Positions 5,841 through 11,762 of a stretch of DNA of 11,762 nucleotides are shown piece after piece. Location of the stretch: positions 9,451-21,212 of the forward strand of contig JALWEK010000213.1 of assembly GCA_027014185.1 (NCBI GenBank). Direction: 5' to 3'. Made by a program: the position numbers and the translations under genes. Each line of letters begins with the position of its first letter. Positions within the stretch are counted from its first letter, which is position 1. Under the pieces are notes generated by a model. It saw only the letters and a list, made by a program, of their open reading frames with translations. It was not told the origin of the DNA and searched no databases. The DNA comes from Aquificaceae bacterium (GTDB lineage: Bacteria > Aquificota > Aquificia > Aquificales > Aquificaceae).

Positions 5841-8468
5841 ATGAGATACTTTCCCTTACTTCTTCTCCTTGTCTCCCTAAGCTTTCCAAAGGTTTTTATA
5901 GAATCCAACTACCCGCTTAGGAACAACAACTTTCAGAGGATCGCCACTGAAGAGAACCTTTTCCTCATCCTGTGGGCACTCCAGAAGTTAAAAGACGTCA
6001 AAGATATTCGGATAATGAGCGTGGGAAAGGATACGGTGATCTACGTGGAGAGGTACCCGATCCTTAAAAAGGTAGAGATAAGGGGGAACTGGTTCGCCGG
6101 AGACGAGGAGATAAAGAATCTTATACTTGCCAGGGAGGGCGAGCCGTTAGTGAACTTCGACCCAGAGGAAGCCGAGAGGACCCTAAAGCTCTTTTACAGG
6201 AGCAGGGGTTTCCTCGATTCAGAGGTACATATCGGGGTCAGGGTGGACGAGAAGGGCTTTGCCTACATGAAGGTGGAGATCAGGGAAGGGGAGCTATACT
6301 TCCTTGGGGGAGCCCTTTTTAAAGGAGCGAAGCATTACGACAACATCAGGCTGCTCACCGAGGCCGGTTTAAGACTTGGAGAGGTTTACAACGAGGAGAG
6401 GGCGAAGAAGGGAAGTTTCAAGGTTCAGGAGTTCTATAGGAAGAGGGGATTTCTAGAGAGCCTCGTTTACTACGAGAGAACCGAGAAGGTGAGAGCGATA
6501 AAGCCCTTCGTGTACGTTCTCTTCCCCGGCGTAGAGGCAACACGCAGGAGGTTCATCGATGGAGCTGGGGCCCTCTTCAGGGGGATTTCCAACTTCCTAT
6601 CCCATCCGATCGCGGTGACGAAGGTCCTTTTCGGAAAGGGAAGTCTCGCCGTACCGGTTTACCTGGTCAGCGAGGGAGAGAGGTTCAGGATAAGCTTCGA
6701 GGGTAACGAGAGCTTTGAAAAGGAAGAGCTTATGAAGTTAATAGATACGGACACACCCGGCGTTGATCTCTTCTTTCTGGAGGGAACCCGTGAGAGGATA
6801 GAGGAGTTTTACAGGAGTAAGGGGTTCTTCGACGTTAAGGTTGACTATTCCTTCAAGGAAGGGAGGATAAGCTTCAAAATATTGGGAGGGGAGAGGTACA
6901 GGCTCGTTCCCCTCGGCTTCAAAGGGCTTAAACTCCCCGAGTTCTACGACAGGGAGGCTATAGAGAGCATAAGGAACGCCTTCCTTGAGAGGGTTAAAGA
7001 GAGAGGCTATCTGCTCGCTAAGATCGACCTGATTGAGGAGGTGGACAGACAAAAGAAGAGGGTGTACCTGATCGTAGATTACGACCCGGGCAAGAGGGTA
7101 GTTCTGAAGGACATAAAGTACTTAGGAAAGGACAAAAAGCTGAAGGGTATATTCAGCAAGTACAGATCTCTACTCCCATCCATACTCGATGAGAAGCTCT
7201 TAGAGAGCCTACACAGGGATATAAGGAAGTACCTGGACAGCGAGGGTTATCTGGACGGTGATTACTCGGTGGAGGTCAAGCTCGAGGAGAGAGAGGATGA
7301 GATGCTCTTCACCTACCTGTACAGAGTGAAGGAGGGCAAAAGGTACAGGTACGGAGAGCTCCTCATATACGGTAACAAGAAGACCCATCCGAGGGAGATA
7401 TACTACACCGTCGTGAAGCAGCGGTACTTCTCGGTTGACGCCGAAGAGGAGAGCCTGTGGAACCTTATACAGAGCGAGAACTTTACGGGTGTGAGGATAG
7501 AGAACTTTGTGGACAGAGAGAAGAAGCTGGTTCACAGGCTGGTTGAGGTGAGGGAGGACAAGAGGGGGCTTCTCGAGCTCGCCGTTGGATACAACACCGA
7601 GGAGAAGCTGAAACTAGAGGGGGGTGTGAAGCTCAAGAACCTGTTCGGGGTAGGTATAACTGCAAAGCTCTCGGCATCGAGGAGCCAAAAGTACCAGACC
7701 TACGAGCTGAGCCTCTCGGACAAGTTCCTCTTCTCGAGGAAGTACTTCGGTGACGTATCGGCCTTCAGGAGGCTCGAGTTCCACGGGAGCTTCGATCTTG
7801 AGAGCACCGGATACTCCCTTTCCTTCGGGTACAGACCCAAGAGGTGGTACAGCGTAAGCATCTTTGCGTCCAGAACTAGGAACGATGTGAGCGGTGCAGG
7901 GGCAGGAGTGTACGATCTGACCAAGTTCGGTGTTTACCTTGTGAGAGAGAGGAGGGACGACCCCGTAAACCCGAGCAACGTAACCCACAACAGCATAAGG
8001 CTTACAAGAGCGCAGGGGGACAGGGATTACTACACTATAGAGACGAACAACTTTATACTCAGGGAGATAATCAAGGGGCTCGCTCTGAACGGCAAGCTCG
8101 CCCTTGGCTGGGCAGGGGAGGAGGCTCCGGTGTTCGATAGGTTCTTCCTCGGAGGCCTCAGGGACATGAGGGGGTACGACTATGAGGCGATAGGTTACCC
8201 TGAGGGAGGAAGGACCTACGCTTTCGGAAGGGCCGAGGTCCTATTCAGCGTGAGGGAACCCCTATGGGCAGGCACGTACGCCGAAGCGGGTAACGTGGGG
8301 GAGAACTTCTCGAAGACGTTCAGGGATCTCAAGTACGATCTTGGCGTTGCGTTAGGGGCGAGGACTCCTGCGGGCTTTATAAGACTTGATCTCGCAAAGC
8401 CTCTGAACAAGGTTGGGAAACCGACCTCCAAGTTCAAGATCTATCTATCAATTGGGTTTGTTTACTGA
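5841..8468 (+). CDS. bamA: BamA/Omp85 family outer-membrane protein assembly factor
   Basis: This 875-residue protein should be the core subunit that folds beta-barrel proteins into the outer membrane. It begins with a short signal peptide (MRYFPLLLLLVSLSF). The periplasmic part is a chain of POTRA-like repeats, recognised by recurring FYRxRGF/LxxxGYL helix ends and KVEIREGE-type strands, at about 32-73 (divergent), 74-152, 153-281, 282-352, 353-419, 420-502 and 503-575. The third appears to carry an insertion of about 50 residues (218-268). The C-terminal 300 residues (576-875) form the barrel, with the Omp85 motif GGLRDMRGYD (771-780) and a terminal aromatic (IGFVY). E. coli BamA has five POTRA domains, so this chain is longer. 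TamA is an alternative, but TamA has three POTRAs. The gene starts 29 bp from purB and ends inside galU. No Shine-Dalgarno is visible. Confidence 0.88.
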   Translation: MRYFPLLLLLVSLSFPKVFIESNYPLRNNNFQRIATEENLFLILWALQKLKDVKDIRIMSVGKDTVIYVERYPILKKVEIRGNWFAGDEEIKNLILAREGEPLVNFDPEEAERTLKLFYRSRGFLDSEVHIGVRVDEKGFAYMKVEIREGELYFLGGALFKGAKHYDNIRLLTEAGLRLGEVYNEERAKKGSFKVQEFYRKRGFLESLVYYERTEKVRAIKPFVYVLFPGVEATRRRFIDGAGALFRGISNFLSHPIAVTKVLFGKGSLAVPVYLVSEGERFRISFEGNESFEKEELMKLIDTDTPGVDLFFLEGTRERIEEFYRSKGFFDVKVDYSFKEGRISFKILGGERYRLVPLGFKGLKLPEFYDREAIESIRNAFLERVKERGYLLAKIDLIEEVDRQKKRVYLIVDYDPGKRVVLKDIKYLGKDKKLKGIFSKYRSLLPSILDEKLLESLHRDIRKYLDSEGYLDGDYSVEVKLEEREDEMLFTYLYRVKEGKRYRYGELLIYGNKKTHPREIYYTVVKQRYFSVDAEEESLWNLIQSENFTGVRIENFVDREKKLVHRLVEVREDKRGLLELAVGYNTEEKLKLEGGVKLKNLFGVGITAKLSASRSQKYQTYELSLSDKFLFSRKYFGDVSAFRRLEFHGSFDLESTGYSLSFGYRPKRWYSVSIFASRTRNDVSGAGAGVYDLTKFGVYLVRERRDDPVNPSNVTHNSIRLTRAQGDRDYYTIETNNFILREIIKGLALNGKLALGWAGEEAPVFDRFFLGGLRDMRGYDYEAIGYPEGGRTYAFGRAEVLFSVREPLWAGTYAEAGNVGENFSKTFRDLKYDLGVALGARTPAGFIRLDLAKPLNKVGKPTSKFKIYLSIGFVY

Positions 8469-9327
8469 TCAGCTCCTGGATGTGCTGGATGAGCTCTCCG
8501 GATATGTCCTCCCTCTGAAGGGCGAACTCGAACACCGTCTTGAGGTAGTCTATCGGGTTCCCGGTGTCATATACCTTACCCTCGAACTTGTAGGCGTAGA
8601 TGGCCTCCTCCTCCAAGAGTAGCCTCATGGCGTCGGTCAGCTGGATCTCTCCTCCCTTCCCCGGTTTAGTTTCCCTCAGCTTTTCAAAGATCTTTGGCGT
8701 GAATATGTACCTTCCGACTATCGCGAGGTTCGAGGGGGCCTCCTCTGGGGAGGGCTTCTCTACCAGGTCCTCGATTATGTAAACGCCGTCCTCTATCTCC
8801 TTTACCTTCGCTATCCCGTACTTGTTTACCTCCTCCCGATCCACCTCGAACAGGGCTATGACGCTCTTTCCGAACCTGTTGTAGATCTCTATCATATCCT
8901 TCAGGGCCTCGCTCCCTCTCTCCAGGATTATGTCCCCCAGGGATACGAAGAAGGGCTCGTACCCGACGGCAGGTTCGGAGGTGAGGACCGCGTGCCCGAG
9001 GCCGAGCTGCTCCTTCTGGCGCACGTATATGGGGTTTGTCATGTGGCTTATCTCCCTTATGTTCTCGAGGATCTCCTCCTTCCCAGCCTCTTCCAAGTGC
9101 CTCTCTAGATCGGTGTTTATGTCGAAGTGGTGCTCTATCGGCCTCTTGTGCCTTCCCGTAACGAAGATTATGTTCTCTATCCCCGCGTCGAGGAGCTCCT
9201 CAACTATGAACTGGATGACAGGTTTGTCTATTATGGGGAACATCTCCTTGGGCATAGCCTTGGTGGCGGGGAGGAACCTCGTCCCCCATCCCGCAACAGG
9301 CAGAACCGCCTTTCTTATAACCTCCAT
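8434..9327 (-). CDS. galU: UTP-glucose-1-phosphate uridylyltransferase
   Basis: GalU makes UDP-glucose from UTP and glucose-1-phosphate for cell-surface polysaccharide and sugar-nucleotide metabolism. The 297-residue protein has the nucleotide-binding signature GWGTRFLPATKAMPKEM (13-29). It also has VTGRHKRPIEHHFD (56-69), the RQKEQLGLGHAV segment, the metal-site strand VSLGDIIL, VEKPSPEEAPSNLAIVGRY, and KGGEIQLTDAM near the C-terminus, all typical of bacterial GalU. Length fits the family (about 290-300). The metal strand reads GDI where many homologues have GDD, a minor substitution that keeps the first Asp. It is the last gene of the motA-motB1-motB2-pdxJ-galU operon, 3 bp after pdxJ, with a strong SD (GGGAGGG) inside the pdxJ end. 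The last 11 codons overlap the 3' end of bamA on the other strand. Confidence 0.94.
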   Translation of the reverse strand: MEVIRKAVLPVAGWGTRFLPATKAMPKEMFPIIDKPVIQFIVEELLDAGIENIIFVTGRHKRPIEHHFDINTDLERHLEEAGKEEILENIREISHMTNPIYVRQKEQLGLGHAVLTSEPAVGYEPFFVSLGDIILERGSEALKDMIEIYNRFGKSVIALFEVDREEVNKYGIAKVKEIEDGVYIIEDLVEKPSPEEAPSNLAIVGRYIFTPKIFEKLRETKPGKGGEIQLTDAMRLLLEEEAIYAYKFEGKVYDTGNPIDYLKTVFEFALQREDISGELIQHIQELISKQTQLIDRS

Positions 9328-9330
9328 AAC

Positions 9331-10059
9331 TTACCCTCCCTTTAATATAGCTATCATCTCCTTAACGGCCCTCTCGAAGCCGAATATGACCGAGTTCGCG
9401 ACTATAGAGTGCCCTATGTTCAGCTCCTCTATTAGGTTCTTTAATCTAAGTATCCCCTTAACGTTCTGGTAGGTAAGGCCATGCCCCGCATAGACCTTAA
9501 GGCCGAGGTCCCTAGCTAGCCTGGCGGCCTCCTCTATCCTCCTTAGCTCCTCCTCCGCCTCATCAAATCTGTGCTCGTTCCACAGGTTGGCGTAGCCCCC
9601 GGTATGGAGCTCAACGGCGTCCGCTCCCACATCCGCACTGGCCTCTACCTGCTTCACATCCGGATCTACGAATAGGGAGACCTCTATCCCGTTCCCTTTA
9701 AAGTCCTTTATATAGTCTCCCAGGAATTCCCTCATACCTGCTACGTCGAGGCCTCCCTCGGTGGTTATCTCCTCACGTCTTTCGGGAACCAGGGTTACCC
9801 TGTCGGGTTTGACCCTGAGGGCTATCTCCTTCATCTCCGCGGTGGGAGCCATCTCCAGATTTACGGGCACGATAACGAGCTCCTTTATTAGCTCAAGATC
9901 CCTGTCCTGTATGTGCCTTCTGTCCTCCCTCAAATGCAGGGTTATCTGATCTGCTCCCGCCTGCTGGGCTATGAGGGCTGCCAGCACTGGACTGGGCTCG
10001 AAGGTTCTCCTCGCCTGACGGACGGTGGCAACGTGATCTATATTAACCCCAAGCCTCAT
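9331..10059 (-). CDS. pdxJ: Pyridoxine 5'-phosphate synthase
   Basis: PdxJ condenses 1-deoxy-D-xylulose-5-phosphate with 3-amino-2-oxopropyl phosphate to pyridoxine 5'-phosphate, the ring-closing step of DXP-dependent vitamin B6 synthesis. The 242-residue TIM-barrel protein starts [17 protein letters not shown], the family signature. Expected active-site residues are visible: His42 in [10 protein letters not shown], Glu69 in VNLEMAPT, and His193 in [10 protein letters not shown], with [10 protein letters not shown] (149-158) as another conserved segment. Length fits the family. PdxA, the partner that supplies the amine substrate, is not in the window. The gene lies 10 bp downstream of motB2. 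No good Shine-Dalgarno is at the usual distance; a GGAAGG lies about 14 nt upstream, so coupling to motB2 may matter. It has no known functional link to its stator neighbours. Confidence 0.95.
   Translation of the reverse strand: MRLGVNIDHVATVRQARRTFEPSPVLAALIAQQAGADQITLHLREDRRHIQDRDLELIKELVIVPVNLEMAPTAEMKEIALRVKPDRVTLVPERREEITTEGGLDVAGMREFLGDYIKDFKGNGIEVSLFVDPDVKQVEASADVGADAVELHTGGYANLWNEHRFDEAEEELRRIEEAARLARDLGLKVYAGHGLTYQNVKGILRLKNLIEELNIGHSIVANSVIFGFERAVKEMIAILKGG
9334..9340 (-). promoter_or_regulatory. Shine-Dalgarno for galU inside the pdxJ 3' end
   Basis: On the minus strand this reads GGGAGGG. The core GGAGG ends 7 nt before the galU ATG at 9327, and the site overlaps the last pdxJ codons. 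It fixes the start and couples galU to pdxJ. Confidence 0.65.
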
Positions 10060-10069
10060 AAAGGTTATT

Positions 10070-10744
10070 TTATTCCTTCCTCTTACTCAGGGTTATGTAT
10101 ATCTCGACCCTGTTGTTCCTCTCCAAGAGTATAGGCTGTCTCCAGGTGTAGAGGGGCTTCATGTCCCCGAACCCGGCAGCCGCCATCCTGCGGGGATCTA
10201 TTCCCTCAGATTGAAGGAACCTGACCACCTCGGTGGCCCTCCTGAGGGATAGCTCCCACTTGTCCCTAACGTAGGGGTCTTTTATCTCCACTATCTTGCT
10301 CACGTGCCCCTCCACCCTTATGAAGGTGTTGTCGGGCAGCTTCTTGAGAACGTCCGCCACCTCCTTTAGGCTCTCCTGAGCCTTCGGGGTGAGCCTGTAG
10401 CTCCCGTCCTCGAAGAAGATCTTGTCGAAGAGCCTGAGCTTCACGAAGTCCGCAGTTATCACTATCTGGAAGGCCCAGGGAGGGAGGACCTTCTGTATCC
10501 TCCTCTTTATCTTAAGAGCGACCTCCTTCGGAGGTGGGTTTATGGGTGGTAGTATAGATGTCTTCCTTATAAACATCTGCCTCTCCGGCTGGAAGTAGGA
10601 GATGAACTTCTCGAGCTGGGCCACGTCGAGGCTACTCATAGCGTATATGAGTATGAAGAAGGTAAGGAGCAGAGACATAAGGTCGCTGAAGGAGGTGAGC
10701 CAGGCTGGCGGTTTTGGACACTCCTCCTTCTTCTTGAAAGCCAT
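10070..10744 (-). CDS. motB2: MotB-family stator protein, second paralogue
   Basis: This 224-residue protein is the second of two MotB-type stator subunits. A short cytoplasmic N-terminus ([13 protein letters not shown]) leads into [22 protein letters not shown]. That is the single membrane helix, with Asp21 as the ion-binding residue conserved in MotB/PomB. The periplasmic part ends in an OmpA/MotB peptidoglycan-binding domain: VEGHVSK (144-150), KWELSLRRA (162-170), GFGDMKPL (191-198) and RNNRVEI (209-215). Compared with motB1 next door, GxTD is replaced by GHVS and NWELS by KWELS, so wall binding may differ. It starts 8 bp after motB1 with SD GAGGTGA built on the motB1 stop. Aquifex aeolicus is known to have one motA and two motB genes, which fits this layout. 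The role of each paralogue cannot be read from sequence. Confidence 0.88.
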   Translation of the reverse strand: MAFKKKEECPKPPAWLTSFSDLMSLLLTFFILIYAMSSLDVAQLEKFISYFQPERQMFIRKTSILPPINPPPKEVALKIKRRIQKVLPPWAFQIVITADFVKLRLFDKIFFEDGSYRLTPKAQESLKEVADVLKKLPDNTFIRVEGHVSKIVEIKDPYVRDKWELSLRRATEVVRFLQSEGIDPRRMAAAGFGDMKPLYTWRQPILLERNNRVEIYITLSKRKE

Positions 10745-10747
10745 ATC

Positions 10748-10754
10748 TCACCTC
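10748..10754 (-). promoter_or_regulatory. motB2 Shine-Dalgarno fused to the motB1 stop
   Basis: The minus strand reads TGA-GGTGAGAT-ATG, where TGA is the motB1 stop and GAGGTGA matches the anti-SD well. There are 8 nt between stop and start. Confidence 0.65.
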
Positions 10755-11454
10755 ACGGATTGAGTTTTATGCACAGCTCTATCCTCCTGTTCCTCTCCCT
10801 GTTCTGCGGCGAGTCGTTGGGGGCTATGGGGTGGTACTCTCCGAAGCCCACGGCCGAGAGTATGTCCGGGGGGTATCCACAGCTCACAAAGAGCTTCAGA
10901 ACGCTGAGGGCCCTAGCCGCGGAGAGCTCCCAGTTGGAGGGGAACCGGGGCGTAGATATGGGAAGGTCGTCGGTGTAGCCCTCGAAGGTTATCGGCAGCG
11001 AGTAGGGTTTCAGCCTTTCGCACACGTTGAGGAAAAGGTTCTTCGCCTCCGGGTAGGGCTCCTCGGAGCCAAGGGGAAAGAGCTTGCTGGTGTTTATCCT
11101 CAGCTTCATACAGGTTCCCGTGACCAGGTAATCGGCCTGTATGCCCATGCTCATGAGTTCCTGCTTTATCTTCGATATCTCCTTCTTGAGCTCGGCAAAC
11201 TTCTTAACCCTGAAGTGCATGTTCTCCATGTTGATGGGTATCCTGGAACCCTTCATGGCGCCGCTCTCGGAGAATATAACCTGCCTGCCTCCGAAGGCCT
11301 CCACCAGGCCCTTCAGAACCTGGTAGAACTTCTCGAGGGAGATTATGCTCATCGAGTAGAGGAGTATGAAGAAGGTGAGCAGGAGGGACATGAGATCCCC
11401 GAAGGAGGTGAGCCAGGCTGGCGGCTTAGGACACTCTTCCTTCTTCCTGGCCAT
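10753..11454 (-). CDS. motB1: MotB-family stator protein, first paralogue
   Basis: This 233-residue flagellar stator subunit pairs with MotA to form the ion channel that drives rotation. The N-terminus ([18 protein letters not shown]) is nearly identical to the next gene's. The membrane helix contains Asp20 in [19 protein letters not shown] linker of about 60 residues, with a short helical stretch around 85-104, precedes the OmpA-like peptidoglycan-binding domain: FEGYTDDLP (157-165), NWELSAARA (174-182), GFGEYHPI (203-210) and NRERNRRIEL (218-227). These are canonical, so this copy looks fully competent for wall anchoring. Four cysteines (115, 145, 192, 228) fall in the predicted periplasmic part, against none there in the second copy. 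It starts 8 bp after motA with a stop-fused SD. Proton versus sodium use cannot be decided from the sequence; work on A. aeolicus stators pointed to sodium. Confidence 0.9.
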   Translation of the reverse strand: MARKKEECPKPPAWLTSFGDLMSLLLTFFILLYSMSIISLEKFYQVLKGLVEAFGGRQVIFSESGAMKGSRIPINMENMHFRVKKFAELKKEISKIKQELMSMGIQADYLVTGTCMKLRINTSKLFPLGSEEPYPEAKNLFLNVCERLKPYSLPITFEGYTDDLPISTPRFPSNWELSAARALSVLKLFVSCGYPPDILSAVGFGEYHPIAPNDSPQNRERNRRIELCIKLNP

Positions 11455-11459
11455 GCTCT

Positions 11460-11464
11460 ACCTC
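11460..11464 (-). promoter_or_regulatory. motB1 Shine-Dalgarno fused to the motA stop
   Basis: The minus strand reads TGA-GGTAGAGC-ATG. The motA stop supplies the GA of GAGGT, with the same 8-nt stop-to-start gap as at motB1/motB2. Confidence 0.6.
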
Positions 11465-11762
11465 AAACTTCCTCGGCCGCCTCCAGGCCGAGCATTATGG
11501 AGAGCTCCTGCCTGAGGATGTTGGGGTTCACACCCTTCTGGATACCCTCTATCGCCATCAGGTATATGGTCTTGTATAGGATCTCCGTGTCCCTGACCTT
11601 CTTTAGCTTCGTGGCTATGGGTATGGCGAAGGCGTTGGCAAGGATAGCCCCGTAAAGTGTGGTTATCAGGGCGACCGCCATACCTGGTCCCAGTGCAGAT
11701 GGGTCGTTGAGGTTCTTGAGCATCTGTATAAGTCCTATAAGGGTACCTATCATACCGAAGGC
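11463..11762 (-). CDS. motA: Flagellar motor stator protein MotA, C-terminal part
   Basis: MotA is the multi-pass stator subunit that engages the rotor. About 99 C-terminal residues are visible; the reading frame runs off the window end (codons for AFG precede the first internal Met at 11753). AFGMIGTLIGLIQML and LGPGMAVALITTLYGAILAN are the two conserved membrane segments (TM3 and TM4 of MotA/PomA), the latter lining the ion path. They are followed by a cytoplasmic helical tail, GIQKGVNPNILRQELSIML, ending in LGLEAAEEV. MotA/PomA proteins are about 250-290 residues, so more than half is missing. It is the first visible gene of the motA-motB1-motB2-pdxJ-galU operon; the promoter lies outside the window. 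TolQ/ExbB relatives share the fold but lack this motif pair and are not followed by MotB proteins. Confidence 0.92.
   Translation of the reverse strand, partial: AFGMIGTLIGLIQMLKNLNDPSALGPGMAVALITTLYGAILANAFAIPIATKLKKVRDTEILYKTIYLMAIEGIQKGVNPNILRQELSIMLGLEAAEEV

Larger units (their letters stand above)
10688..11454 (-). repeat. Duplicated 5' ends of motB1 and motB2
   Basis: A 24-bp stretch at 10688-10711 recurs identically at 11401-11424. Similarity continues with few mismatches to both start codons (10744 and 11454) and into the membrane-helix codons. It encodes the shared [14 protein letters not shown]-terminus. The rest of the two genes is much more diverged. Confidence 0.85.

Noticed and set aside
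5812..5889. Upstream extension of purB to the ATG at 5889
   Set aside because: It adds 26 residues absent from typical PurB, covers the start of bamA, and would swallow the only promoter-like sequence; MIERYT at 5811 is the standard start.
8434..8480. Possible bidirectional terminator between bamA and galU
   Set aside because: No GC-rich hairpin followed by a T run was seen on either strand; TGATCA at 8466-8471 is too short to form one.
10831..11655. 274-codon plus-strand frame opposite motB1 and motA
   Set aside because: It is antisense to two well-supported stator genes, and its sequence is low-complexity with no motif.
1..11762. tRNA, rRNA, CRISPR, insertion sequence, prophage or attachment sites
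   Set aside because: The whole window is filled by coding genes with gaps of at most 29 bp; no regular direct repeats, transposase or integrase genes, or RNA-like sequences were found.

Overview
The window reads as a piece of chromosome from a thermophilic, flagellated, Gram-negative bacterium, most likely a member of the Aquificaceae (Aquifex/Hydrogenobacter/Thermocrinis/Hydrogenivirga group). This is inferred from several signs. Arg is coded mostly by AGG and Ile often by ATA, and the proteins are rich in Glu, Lys and Arg. The helicase loader resembles the Aquifex DnaC type. A tandem motA-motB-motB cluster is present, and functionally unrelated genes share operons. Genus is not resolved; GC content looks to be around 50% by eye (not computed).

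Layout. (1) A plus-strand operon runs from 1 to 4513: the 3' part of pgsA (phospholipid synthesis), dnaC (helicase loader), a pmbA/tldE-like gene (TldD/TldE protease partner), an unrecognised two-helix membrane protein, and a 498-residue protein with two tandem receiver-like domains, Glu-rich linkers and a helical C-terminus. (2) purB (minus) converges on that operon; the two stop codons interlock in a shared CTAG. (3) purB and a BamA/Omp85 outer-membrane assembly gene (plus) diverge with only 29 bp between start codons, and back-to-back -10-like hexamers overlap inside that gap. (4) bamA runs 35 bp into the convergent galU gene. (5) A minus-strand operon is read motA (5' end missing) - motB1 - motB2 - pdxJ - galU, joining flagellar stator genes to vitamin B6 and nucleotide-sugar synthesis.

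The sequence is extremely compact. No intergenic gap exceeds 29 bp, and there are no RNA genes, mobile elements, CRISPR arrays or recognisable intrinsic terminators. Most genes are assignable housekeeping functions: envelope lipid and outer-membrane biogenesis, purine and PLP synthesis, replication, and motility.

The least explained part is the pair at 2415-4513. It encodes a membrane protein with a sensor-like topology (TM - about 95-residue outer domain - TM - short cytoplasmic tail). Its gene overlaps the ribosome binding site of a protein built from a duplicated pseudo-receiver plus acidic linker. This is the best candidate for an undescribed system. Other points of interest are the bidirectional, near-leaderless promoter at purB/bamA, the high POTRA count and insertion in the BamA homologue, and the divergence between the two MotB paralogues.
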